Assembly: GCA_963699835.1 (NCBI GenBank) | Contig: CAVOVJ010000013.1 | Location: 105,989-169,988 of the forward strand | Origin: BM003 sp963699835 | GTDB lineage: Bacteria > Pseudomonadota > Gammaproteobacteria > Steroidobacterales > BM003 | Direction of reading: 5' to 3' | Length of the DNA: 64,000 nt | Shown here: positions 35,789 through 43,346 of the stretch, piece by piece | Layout: every line of letters begins with the position of its first letter | How positions within the stretch are numbered: the first letter of the stretch is position 1 | Position numbers and translations under genes: made by a program | The notes under the pieces: generated by a model | What the model saw: the letters and a program-made list of their open reading frames with translations, nothing else | Told to the model about the DNA's origin: nothing | Databases searched by the model: none

Positions 35789-37006
35789 ATGATCAGACAG
35801 ACCCTTCTCATTGCCAGTCTGGCATTCATTTCCGCTGAAGTTGTGGCTCAGGATGGCACGGCTGAGACGATATACCACTGCAAGAACGGCGATGCGGTTC
35901 GCGAAGTGACCGTTGCCCGTGTCGATCCCGCATCGCCGGTGCCCTGCGAGGTTTACGATCGGAAATTTCGTGACGGTACGCCACGGAGAATCTACAGCGC
36001 GCAATTTGACCACGCTTACTGTGTCAACAAGGCAGCGGAATATGTCAAACGCCTGGAAAAGGGGTTCTGGAGTTGCGAACCGGAAGTGCTGATTGCCGGC
36101 GTCGACGCCGGGCCCGCTGCTGCCCTTCCGGCGGAAGGCGCGCCCGCCACCGCATCGAGTGCGGCGACCGATGGCGCGGGCTCGGTAGCGGTCGAGCAAT
36201 CCGCAGGCCCGCAGTCTGGAATAGCTTCCGGTGGTTCAGACGACGCAATGGAAGCATCGGTAGCTGCGGCCCGAACGGATCCGCAGACGTCCTCCGCGGC
36301 GGCTGAAGTCCGTTCAGTGGGTAAGTCTGAGGCAGACGATGACTCGTCGGGCGAAACCGCGCGGTCGCAACCCACGCCGGCGCCGCGGGCGACCGCTGCG
36401 CCCGCGCCTGCCGCCGCGGTCTCTGCAGTGAAAACGACAAAACCGGCGCCGGCGGCCGGCGACGACAACGATGCCATAAAGACCTACCTCGCCACGACGG
36501 CCGAGTATCGGTTTGCTGCGGACGATCTGGGTGAGGCGGTCTTTGTTGAGTCCCTGGACGTCGTCAGCCGCGATGTCAACGAAGACGGCCAACCCGAGAT
36601 TTTCGTTCGCCTCAATCACCAGCGTTATAGCGCTCCGACCGCCTGTCCGGTGTGGGATCTGTACAGCGTCAGCGAGTGGGAGTTCGATGACGACACCGGT
36701 ATCTCGCTGGAGGAAGACCTGGCTGCGGGTCTTGGCATGTGTGAGGTAATCCCGCTTGACACCCGTACCAGTGGCTACGAAGACCTGCTGATCCGGGTAA
36801 ATTCCATTGACGACTCACTGTCGGTCAAGCTGATCAAGTACTACTTTGGCGGTTACCGGGTGATGGAGCACCATACTTATGATTCCGACGCCGATACGAC
36901 CCGGGTTATTCGCATCACGATCGAGGGCGACAGCAGCGAGGAGTCGGAATCTGGCAAATCAGGCTTGATTGCGCTGTTCGAGAATGGCATACCGGTGACC
37001 TTGTAA
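35789..37006 (+). CDS. Exported protein with long Ala/Pro-rich linker
   Basis: 405 residues. Signal peptide MIRQTLLIASLAFISAEVVA. An N-terminal Cys-containing module (about residues 28-105: YHCKNGDAVREV to KGFWSCEPEV) with a DUF4124-like look is followed by a low-complexity Ala/Ser/Pro linker (about 110-225). The C-terminal globular domain (230-405) includes SRDVNEDGQPEIFVRLN, which resembles a calcium-binding FG-GAP-like DxNxDGxxE loop, and four Cys. No family can be named. The low-complexity middle has long open frames on the other strand that are composition artefacts. Confidence 0.8.
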   Translation: MIRQTLLIASLAFISAEVVAQDGTAETIYHCKNGDAVREVTVARVDPASPVPCEVYDRKFRDGTPRRIYSAQFDHAYCVNKAAEYVKRLEKGFWSCEPEVLIAGVDAGPAAALPAEGAPATASSAATDGAGSVAVEQSAGPQSGIASGGSDDAMEASVAAARTDPQTSSAAAEVRSVGKSEADDDSSGETARSQPTPAPRATAAPAPAAAVSAVKTTKPAPAAGDDNDAIKTYLATTAEYRFAADDLGEAVFVESLDVVSRDVNEDGQPEIFVRLNHQRYSAPTACPVWDLYSVSEWEFDDDTGISLEEDLAAGLGMCEVIPLDTRTSGYEDLLIRVNSIDDSLSVKLIKYYFGGYRVMEHHTYDSDADTTRVIRITIEGDSSEESESGKSGLIALFENGIPVTL

Positions 37007-37516
37007 AGCCGGCGAGCGCCACCTGGTCCCGCATCAGGCTTTTGAACTGAATGCGCAACGCAAAAGGCACAGCAGGTAAAGCGTGCGCCCTCCGACGGGG
37101 CGGCTGGACAGTCACGCTGGTCACAGCCGTCGTTGCCAGTATGCAAGACCGGTGGGCAGATACCCGGTGAATGTCTCACAGGCAAATCAGGTGGCGACGG
37201 CGAAGGAATCGCCGCTCAGGGACCGATTTGTACCGGGCCCGGTAAACAACAGGTGGTTTGCGAGAATTCTAGCCTGCGCCGGGGCGGCGTGGTGGCGCTC
37301 AGGGGCTATTTCCCACGCCTTGAGTTCGAAACGGTGACCTCCGGTTTCTTGGGCGGGCCCCGCCAGACTCGTCGGCTGCAATTTTCGTGGTTCCTGTTGT
37401 GCCGCGGCCTCATTTGCGGCCGACCCGGCCAGGAAACGGTTTTTACACCGCGCTGTAATCGCCCGGCAGGCCACGATTGCGCCAGGAGTCCGTGTATCGT
37501 GTCTGGCCGCGCAACG
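37007..37516. other. Non-coding interval between convergent genes
   Basis: About 500 bp between the end of the 35789 gene and the terminator of the first CxxC PEP-CTERM paralog. The one sizeable + strand frame here runs straight through that terminator and into the convergent gene, with Arg/Gly/Cys-rich sequence, so I see no gene. Confidence 0.5.
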
Positions 37517-37547
37517 AAAAAAAGCGGCGGCCGTGAGGCCGCCGCTT
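37517..37547 (-). terminator. Intrinsic terminator of PEP-CTERM paralog A
   Basis: Perfect 11-bp inverted repeat AAGCGGCGGCC-GTGA-GGCCGCCGCTT, which on the minus strand ends in a T run (A run at 37517-37523). Nearly identical hairpins follow the two other paralogs. Confidence 0.88.
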
Positions 37548-37585
37548 CATTCCTGAAAGACTCTGGCTGGACTTAGTCGGATCGG

Positions 37586-38194
37586 TTACCGGCGACGACG
37601 ACGTGAAGTCGCGCCCATGCCCAACAGGCCAAGTCCCAGCAACGCCAGCGAGGTCGGCTCCGGAACCGGCGCAAACGCAAGCTGACCCGAATAGGCGGTC
37701 GGTGCGTTGACGCTGTTGGTGGTGCCGAGTACCTGGATGATGTAACGCCCGGCCATGAGATCACGCGCAATGATTTCCCAGCGGTCGTCGCCCATGTCCA
37801 TGGCACTGGCGATGATCATGCCGGGGTCGATGACGCATCCGGTTGGCACCGGTCCCGCAGCGCAAGCAGTTCCGCCGCCGTCGGTCCAGAGGTTGGCGCG
37901 AAAATTGTCGACAGCCGTAAACTGGGTAAAGTCAGCGGAAATCGATCCGTTGGCATCAGGGTTTACATCGAACACCCAGAAATCGACAAAATCGGCGCCG
38001 GGACCCTCGTGGTCTTCGATATCGGTGTGGTTGAAATTACCGTTGTCGAAGTTCTCGGGGTTGTACAGGCCGAGGTAGGTCGGTTCCTCGAGGTATTCGC
38101 ATCCAGCGCAAATGACATCCGCGCTTGCCGTCTGGCTCATCAGGGCAAATCCGGCAATCGCGGTGGCCCCGACCAGTATTCTCTTCATGTCCAT
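37586..38194 (-). CDS. PEP-CTERM protein, paralog A of three
   Basis: About 202 residues from ATG 38194 (GAGGAG six bases upstream; a second in-frame ATG at 38188). Signal peptide MDMKRILVGATAIAGFALMS ending ASA. The mature N-terminus has a CxxC: VICAGCEYLEEPTYLGLYNP. It then has FDNGNFNHTDIEDHEGPGAD, a segment of acidic loops and two further Cys, and ends VPEPTSLALLGLGLLGMGAT plus RRRRR, the exosortase signal. Function unknown. About three quarters identical by eye to paralogs B and C but clearly older. Own sigma-54 promoter and terminator. Confidence 0.92.
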   Translation of the reverse strand: MDMKRILVGATAIAGFALMSQTASADVICAGCEYLEEPTYLGLYNPENFDNGNFNHTDIEDHEGPGADFVDFWVFDVNPDANGSISADFTQFTAVDNFRANLWTDGGGTACAAGPVPTGCVIDPGMIIASAMDMGDDRWEIIARDLMAGRYIIQVLGTTNSVNAPTAYSGQLAFAPVPEPTSLALLGLGLLGMGATSRRRRR

Positions 38195-38255
38195 TTTTTT
38201 CTCCTCGTCAGTGAGTCTTTCATCGAGCATGAATTGTGATGCTCGCCCCTGTAGC

Positions 38256-38271
38256 TGCAACCTCCGTGCCA
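38256..38271 (-). promoter_or_regulatory. Sigma-54 promoter of paralog A
   Basis: On the minus strand TGGCACGGAGGTTGCA, a perfect match to TGGCACGNNNNTTGCW. The expected start near 38245 leaves a ~50-nt leader. Confidence 0.88.
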
Positions 38272-38334
38272 AGGTTAATAAAAGCATATAAAACATTATC
38301 TTAATGAGGACTTTACATATCGTATTGAGCTCGA

Positions 38335-38351
38335 TGTAAAGGATATCAACG
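38335..38351 (-). promoter_or_regulatory. Upstream activator site (PEP-CTERM box candidate) 2
   Basis: CGTTGATATCCTTTACA in gene direction, 63 bp upstream of the -24 element. A TTTACAT/ATGTAAA pair (38312-38318 and 38334-38340, 22 bp apart) in the same AT-rich stretch may form a second half site. Confidence 0.68.
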
Positions 38352-38863
38352 TTTTTTACCGGTCAAATCTGGTTCTGTTTGACTTAATGATCAGCTTTCG
38401 ATGCGGCGTCTTTTGTGCAGGCTGCTTTTTTGCGATTGACGCTCCGGAAAACCGGAATTGCCGAGGCGCGGTCGCCGCGTCTCAGCTTCCAGGCCTTGGT
38501 GTATTCGGCAATTGCAAGATCGGGGGGAGTGTTTCTCAAGGCTGCCGCGAGATTGAGCCACGGCGGATTGTAGCCACTGCAGACAGCAGGAGGAGAGGCG
38601 ACGACAGGGGCCACCGCCCGGTGTGGGTGCCTATTCGAGGTACCAGCCTGGCAACTGGCCTGGTTCGTCTAACCCGTCCTGATTTACAAGGTCAGGGATT
38701 CTCGAAATCGTGGCGATAACCGGGTGGCCATGATCGGGGCAGTGTTTGGCCCAACGACGGACCGTCGAAGCGATGTCGCGTCCGGACAGGTAGCCGCTGA
38801 GGGCCGTCGGCGGGGAGAGGTCAGTTCGTACGGTGCGCAAACAAAGACCGGAATTTAACAAAG
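38352..38863. other. Interval with no convincing gene
   Basis: About 500 bp between the regulatory region of paralog A and the terminator of paralog B. Short frames on both strands lack start signals and family resemblance. I see nothing further in it. Confidence 0.5.
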
Positions 38864-38893
38864 AAAAAAGCGGCGGCCATCTGGCCGCCGCTT
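38864..38893 (-). terminator. Intrinsic terminator of PEP-CTERM paralog B
   Basis: AAGCGGCGGCCA-TC-TGGCCGCCGCTT, a 12-bp near-palindrome with an A6 run on its left, hence a T run on the minus strand. Confidence 0.88.
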
Positions 38894-38931
38894 CCACGAC
38901 GAAAGGCTATTTGTCGGCTACGACCGTTGGA

Positions 38932-39540
38932 TCAGCGGTTGCGACGACGAGTGGTGGCGCCAAGACCCAGCAATCCAAGGCCCAGCAGGGCGAGCGAGGC
39001 CGGCTCAGGCACGGGCGCGAAAGCCAACTGGCCCGAGTAGGCGGTCGGGACCGGCCGGCTGTTGGTCGTTCCCAAGACCTGGAGAATGTAGCGACCGGCG
39101 ACGAGGTCCCTGGCAATGATCTCCCAGCGGTCGTCACCCATATCCATCGCGCTCGCGATGATTTCGCCCGGGTCAATAACACAAGCGGTCGGCAACGGGC
39201 CGGCATCACAGGTTGTACCGCCGTTGTCCGTCCAGAGATTGGCGGCAAAGTTAACAACCTCGGTCAAATTGGTGAAGTCCGCCGAGATCGAACCGTTAGC
39301 ATCAGGATCCACGTCGAAAACCCAGAAATCGACGAAATCGGCGCCCGGACCCTCGTGTTCCTCGATATCGGTGTGGTTGAAGTTCCCGTTATCAAATTCT
39401 TCGGGATTGTACAGGCCGAGGTAGGTCGGCTCTTCGAGGTACTCGCAACCGCCGCAGATCACTGCCGCGTTTGCTGACTGCAGACCGAACGACAGACCCA
39501 TGATGGCGGTCGTGCCGATCAGTATTTTCTTCATCTTCAT
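38932..39540 (-). CDS. PEP-CTERM protein, paralog B
   Basis: 202 residues, start MKMKKILIGTTAIMGLSFGL with GGAG upstream (TTAGGAGATAATA before ATG). Mature start VICGGCEYLEEPTYLGLYNP (CxxC), then FDNGNFNHTDIEEHEGPGAD and a further Cys pair (TTCDAGPLPTACVIDPGE). The end is VPEPASLALLGLGLLGLGAT plus RRRNR. Differs from paralog C at few positions. The conserved CxxC right after signal cleavage could form a disulfide or bind metal; that is inference. Confidence 0.93.
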   Translation of the reverse strand: MKMKKILIGTTAIMGLSFGLQSANAAVICGGCEYLEEPTYLGLYNPEEFDNGNFNHTDIEEHEGPGADFVDFWVFDVDPDANGSISADFTNLTEVVNFAANLWTDNGGTTCDAGPLPTACVIDPGEIIASAMDMGDDRWEIIARDLVAGRYILQVLGTTNSRPVPTAYSGQLAFAPVPEPASLALLGLGLLGLGATTRRRNR

Positions 39541-39601
39541 TATTATCTCCTAATCGCTTTAGCCGTTTCGTCAAACTTTGGAATCTCTCCCGTGTGAAGG
39601 C

Positions 39602-39617
39602 TGCAAGTACTATGCCA
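39602..39617 (-). promoter_or_regulatory. Sigma-54 promoter of paralog B
   Basis: TGGCATAGTACTTGCA on the minus strand: invariant TGGCA and TTGCA with exact spacing, two mismatches in the less conserved CG. Leader ~50 nt. Confidence 0.8.
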
Positions 39618-39681
39618 AATTATGTTTAGTTAACAAAAACAATAACATGTGTTAACTGCTTATGGCTAATGCTTCGACTGT

Positions 39682-39698
39682 TGTAAAGAATTTCGACA
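39682..39698 (-). promoter_or_regulatory. Upstream activator site (PEP-CTERM box candidate) 3
   Basis: TGTCGAAATTCTTTACA in gene direction, 64 bp upstream of the -24 element; the best match to the shared consensus. Confidence 0.72.
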
Positions 39699-39735
39699 AA
39701 AAGCGTGTCATTCTGCAGCCCTGAGCCAGTGGTGC

Positions 39736-39747
39736 GGGGGGGGGGGG
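39736..39747. repeat. Homopolymer of 12 G
   Basis: Twelve consecutive G between the regulatory site of paralog B and the terminator of paralog C. Such a tract is prone to length change in replication and to sequencing error. It lies outside any gene. Confidence 0.9.
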
Positions 39748-39756
39748 ATTTGACAA

Positions 39757-39788
39757 AGAAAAAAGCGGCGGCCATATGGCCGCCGCTT
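39757..39788 (-). terminator. Intrinsic terminator of PEP-CTERM paralog C
   Basis: A perfect 26-bp palindrome (39763-39788) with left half AAGCGGCGGCCAT and an A run on its left, so transcription from the minus strand meets a stem then a T run. Confidence 0.88.
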
Positions 39789-39827
39789 CCACGACGAAAG
39801 GCTATTTGTCGGCTACGACCGTTGGAA

Positions 39828-40436
39828 TCAGCGGTTGCGACGACGAGTGGCCGCGCCGAGTCCCAGCAGGCCAAGGCCCAGCAGGGCGAGCGAGGCCGGC
39901 TCCGGCACAGGCGCGAAAGCCAACTGTCCGGAGTATGCGCTCGGGCCTGGACGAAGATTGGTCGTTCCCGTGATCTGGAGAATGTAGCGACCGGCGACCA
40001 GGTCCCTGGCGATGATTTCCCAACGATCGTTACCCATGTCCATGGCGGATTCGATGATTTCGCCCGGGTCAACAACGCAAGCGGTCGGCACCGGGCCGGC
40101 ATCACAGGTTGTACCGCCGTTGTCCGTCCAGAGGAAAGCAGCGAAGTTATCGATCCGGGTGTTTTGCGTGAAATCCGCGGAAATCGAACCGTTTGCATCG
40201 GGATCAACGTCGAAAACCCAGAAATCGACGAAATCGGCGCCCGGACCCTCGTGATCTTCGATTTCGGTGTGGTTGAAATTCCCGTTATCAAATTCTTCGG
40301 GATTGTACAGGCCGAGGTAGGTCGGCTCTTCGAGGTACTCGCAACCGGCACAGATCACTGCCGCGTTTGCTGACTGCAGGCCGAACGACAGACCCATGAT
40401 GGCGGTCGTGCCGATCAGTATTTTCTTCATCTTCAT
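39828..40436 (-). CDS. PEP-CTERM protein, paralog C
   Basis: 202 residues. Signal peptide identical to paralog B; mature start VICAGCEYLEEPTYLGLYNP, then HTEIEDHEGPGADFVDFWVF, and TTCDAGPVPTACVVDPGEII. The tail is VPEPASLALLGLGLLGLGAA plus RRRNR. The divergence from paralog B is concentrated in the region after the signal peptide (TQNTRIDNFAAFLW against TNLTEVVNFAANLW) and near LGTTNS/ITGTTNL. Exosortase substrate; function unknown. Confidence 0.93.
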   Translation of the reverse strand: MKMKKILIGTTAIMGLSFGLQSANAAVICAGCEYLEEPTYLGLYNPEEFDNGNFNHTEIEDHEGPGADFVDFWVFDVDPDANGSISADFTQNTRIDNFAAFLWTDNGGTTCDAGPVPTACVVDPGEIIESAMDMGNDRWEIIARDLVAGRYILQITGTTNLRPGPSAYSGQLAFAPVPEPASLALLGLGLLGLGAATRRRNR

Positions 40437-40497
40437 TATTATCTCCTAATCGCTTTAGCCGTTTCGTCAAACTTAGGAATCCTTCCATTCATGAAAA

Positions 40498-40513
40498 GGC
40501 AAGTACTATGCCA
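40498..40513 (-). promoter_or_regulatory. Sigma-54 promoter of paralog C
   Basis: TGGCATAGTACTTGCC on the minus strand; same as paralog B except the last base, with correct GG-GC spacing. Confidence 0.75.
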
Positions 40514-40577
40514 AATTATGTTTAGTTAACAAAAACAATAACATGTGTTAATCGTTTATTGTCAATAATACTGTTTT

Positions 40578-40594
40578 TGTAAAAAAATCCGACA
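40578..40594 (-). promoter_or_regulatory. Upstream activator site (PEP-CTERM box candidate) 4
   Basis: TGTCGGATTTTTTTACA in gene direction, 64 bp upstream of the -24 element. Confidence 0.7.
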
Positions 40595-41042
40595 AAAATC
40601 AGATACCAGATCGAGCGTGCATGGGACTGTTATGTGGTCCGAATGTCCGCTATTCGCACAGGATATTGCGTCGCAGCAATGCACTTGAAGTGCCTGGGCC
40701 AAGACCTTTCGCGCCGCTGTAACAATGCCCTGGCGCAACGTTTTTGGCGGCTGTTGCGGTACCGAGAGTTCCGTCACGGACCCGCGTCGCCAGCGCAGCG
40801 TGTGGTCGAATCGATCTGCCGCATGGCATTGTTCGGTAGCTTGCGTGAAATGATTTCCTTTGATTCGCAGCCAGACCTGCCGCCAATCGGGCGATCACTG
40901 GCGACGGAAACATACATGCCGGCGGTTGGCATAAGCCGCTACACTTCGCGCCAGATGTCGCGAAGAATGAAAGGTCCCGCGATGACTATCCGTCCGCCAT
41001 ATCCTGACCGGAGGGCATGCATGGCTGCATTGCTGACAACCC
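40595..41042. other. Interval between paralog C and the TPR gene
   Basis: About 450 bp holding the divergent control region. No gene or clear promoter for the TPR gene could be recognised. Confidence 0.45.
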
Positions 41043-42893
41043 TTGTCCAGTAGTTTGCTGACCGAACTGCGACGCCGCAACGTGTTTCGGGTGGCGGCAG
41101 TGTATGCGGTCGCCGGCTGGTTGCTGCTGCAGGTTGCGGATGTCCTGTTCGCAGTCCTGGGGGTGCCGGACTGGGGGCTCAGGCTGGTGCTCGGCCTGTT
41201 GCTGCTCGGTTTCCCCGTTGTCGCGATATTCGCCTGGGTCTTTGAGCTGACACCGGAAGGAATAAAACGCGAGTCCGAGGTGGATCGCTCGCAGTCGGTG
41301 ACCGCGCGTACCGGCAACAAGCTGAACGTCGCGATAGTCGTATTGCTCGCGGCGGCCGTCACTTTGCTAGCGCTCGAGCGTTTCGGTATCGGTGATAACT
41401 ACGGTCGCGACGACGCAGCTGTCACGCCCGACGTCGATTCGCGGGGCAATGCGGAGTCTGTGTCCACGGAGCAGTCCATCGCTGTCCTTCCCTTCGTCAA
41501 TATGAGCGATGACCCCAGCAACGAATATTTCTCGGATGGTATTTCCGAAGAATTATTGAATGTCCTGGTAAAGGTCGATGGTCTGACGGTTGCCTCGCGC
41601 ACGTCGAGCTTTGCTTTCAGGGATAAAGGGATCAGTGTTCCGGAGATAGCGCAGAAGCTCAATGTCAATCATGTGGTTGAGGGCAGTGTGCGCAAGGCCG
41701 GAAACCGGGTCCGGATTACCGCTCAGCTGATCGATGTCGGTTCGGACCGGCATATCTGGTCGGAGACCTATGACCGGGAGCTTGCAGATGTCTTTGCAAT
41801 CCAGGACGAAATATCACAGCGCATCGTCGAAGCCCTGAAAATTGCGTTAGGCGCCGAAACCGTGGACGCGATGAGCGCGGCCGGTCACCCGACCGAAAAT
41901 CTCGAGGCTTACGAGCTGTATCTCCAGGGTCGCTATTTCTGGCAGCGTCGTGGTGGCGACAACATCCGCAAGGCGATTTCGTTATTTACCGAAGCGATCG
42001 ATCTCGCGCCGGACTTTGCCCGCGCCTGGTCGAGTCTTGCCGCCGCATATGTCACGTTGCCGGTCTACGCCGACGCTGACGAGGCTGAATCGTACAAGCG
42101 TGCGGAGGAGGCGGCGATAAAGGCGCTGGAGTTTGACGACAGCCTGGCCGAGGCCTATGCGGTGCTCGGCGATTTGGCGCGCACGGACTTTCTGTGGGAA
42201 GAAGCGGAGGATTTTTATCTTGCTGCGATTGAGCGCGAGCCAAAAGATGCGACAGCGCGTCTGTGGTATGGCGAGTTTCTGACGCTGGTTGGTCGGTTCG
42301 AGGACGGCCTCGCGCAGTCCAATGTTGCGTATCGGCTCGATCCGTTGTCGCCGGGCACCAATGCCAACCTCGCGGGTGGCTACTACATCCTCGGCCGCGA
42401 CGCGGAGACGCTCAGACATGCCGAGATTGCATGGGACCTGGGACACCCGTTCGGCAAGATGTTCGAGGGCTGGGTTTATTTTCGTCGTGGCGACTATCCG
42501 AAGGCGAAAGAGGCATTTGCCGCTTTTACCGATGCAATAGGCGCACCAGGCGCGTTATTAGACGGTCTGATCGCGGTCAAAACCGACCCGTCAAGCCGCG
42601 CCGAGTATTTTGAGTTTCTGGACAATCTGCCCAGGCAGCCTCAACCTGAGGCCGTGTTGGAAGCCAATATTGTGCTCGGCCGTTTCGATCAGGCGTTTGC
42701 CGTCGCGAACGAGCGGTTTGACGACTTCCGCGGCAACGCCTGGATTGTCATGTGGCAACCGGACACGCCGGCATTCCGGCGTGATCCGCGGTTTACCGAA
42801 CTCGCCGACCGGCTCGGTTTGCTCGACTACTGGCGCGCCGGGAACTGGCCCGATTTGTGTGAGCCACAAGGGGATGGCGTCGTCTGCCGTTAG
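41043..42893 (+). CDS. TolB/FlgO-like and TPR membrane protein
   Basis: 616 residues from TTG 41043 (MSSSLLTELRRRNVFRVAAV). Two transmembrane segments near residues 15-75 (AVYAVAGWLLLQVADVLFAV, then LVLGLLLLGFPVVAIFAWVF) and another at ~98-112 precede a periplasmic part. IAVLPFVNMSDDPSNEYFSD GIS is the TolB N-terminal/FlgO-like domain; EELLNVL, VVEGSVRKAGNRVRITAQLI and WSETYDREL follow. After ~300 come TPR-like helical repeats. The same layout is seen in proteins annotated near adenylate cyclases in marine gammaproteobacteria. No cyclase domain is present. Role unknown. Confidence 0.85.
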   Translation: MSSSLLTELRRRNVFRVAAVYAVAGWLLLQVADVLFAVLGVPDWGLRLVLGLLLLGFPVVAIFAWVFELTPEGIKRESEVDRSQSVTARTGNKLNVAIVVLLAAAVTLLALERFGIGDNYGRDDAAVTPDVDSRGNAESVSTEQSIAVLPFVNMSDDPSNEYFSDGISEELLNVLVKVDGLTVASRTSSFAFRDKGISVPEIAQKLNVNHVVEGSVRKAGNRVRITAQLIDVGSDRHIWSETYDRELADVFAIQDEISQRIVEALKIALGAETVDAMSAAGHPTENLEAYELYLQGRYFWQRRGGDNIRKAISLFTEAIDLAPDFARAWSSLAAAYVTLPVYADADEAESYKRAEEAAIKALEFDDSLAEAYAVLGDLARTDFLWEEAEDFYLAAIEREPKDATARLWYGEFLTLVGRFEDGLAQSNVAYRLDPLSPGTNANLAGGYYILGRDAETLRHAEIAWDLGHPFGKMFEGWVYFRRGDYPKAKEAFAAFTDAIGAPGALLDGLIAVKTDPSSRAEYFEFLDNLPRQPQPEAVLEANIVLGRFDQAFAVANERFDDFRGNAWIVMWQPDTPAFRRDPRFTELADRLGLLDYWRAGNWPDLCEPQGDGVVCR

Positions 42894-43211
42894 AGTGTTG
42901 AAACCCTCAAGCGCCCCGAGGGTCAAGCGACGCGATTCCCTGCGAGATACTTGGCGACGCCGCACACCGTTCGGGACGCTAACCGAGAAAGGGAAATGTC
43001 CTGCATCCTCGCGAAGCGGGCCGTTTTGCAATGGGTTGGTGTTTCGACTGAGACGGCAGTGTCGACTGTGACGCGAGACCCATCTCTCTCCGGTACCACA
43101 GAGGCAACTGTCAGGCGTGGCTTGCGGTCTTCGCACGGCTGTAACTCGCAGTGCGCGCATCACTCAGTCGCATGGCTTACTGGCGCCACGAGTACGTGTT
43201 GTCGCCAATCG

Positions 43212-43228
43212 CGTCGATTTTTTTTACA
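43212..43228 (+). promoter_or_regulatory. Upstream activator site (PEP-CTERM box candidate) 5
   Basis: CGTCGATTTTTTTTACA, 52 bp upstream of the -24 element of the CHRD gene; fits the shared consensus. Confidence 0.68.
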
Positions 43229-43280
43229 TAAAGTACCGAGCAGGGGCCGACACTACGCGCAAGTCATTGTTTTCCTTAAA

Positions 43281-43296
43281 TGGTACGAATATTGCT
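43281..43296 (+). promoter_or_regulatory. Sigma-54 promoter of the CHRD gene
   Basis: TGGTACGAATATTGCT: one mismatch to TGGCACGNNNNTTGCW, exact spacing, ~40-nt leader to ATG 43347. Confidence 0.78.
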
Positions 43297-43346
43297 TACG
43301 GATTAGGTAAAAAAGCTTCCGCAATGGGGGCTGAGGAGAACTTTCT

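Larger units (their letters stand above)
38862..40596. repeat. Tandem duplication of a complete PEP-CTERM cassette (unit about 896 bp)
   Basis: The segments ~38862-39700 and ~39755-40596 are near-identical: terminator, gene, Shine-Dalgarno, sigma-54 box and upstream site recur at a constant offset of 896 bp (893 at the terminator). The stretch TATGCCAAATTATGTTTAGT (and beyond) upstream is identical in both. The unit therefore duplicated with all its control elements, and recently. Confidence 0.9.
42894..43346. other. Control region of the CHRD gene
   Basis: About 450 bp without a gene. The right part holds an upstream activator site and a sigma-54 promoter; the left part shows nothing I can name. 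Confidence 0.55.

Noticed and set aside
37133..37576. 147-codon + strand frame
   Set aside because: It runs through the terminator of paralog A and into the convergent gene; composition is Arg/Gly/Cys-rich as in random GC-rich DNA.
38312..38340. TTTACAT/ATGTAAA inverted pair 22 bp apart upstream of paralog A as a separate operator
   Set aside because: The right arm overlaps the 17-bp activator site and the pair does not recur at the other four genes, so it is noted only as a possible second half site.
38384..38897. Minus-strand short frames between paralogs A and B, some with plausible wording
   Set aside because: Two different frames without start signals, and one of them crosses the terminator of paralog B; possibly relics but not supportable.
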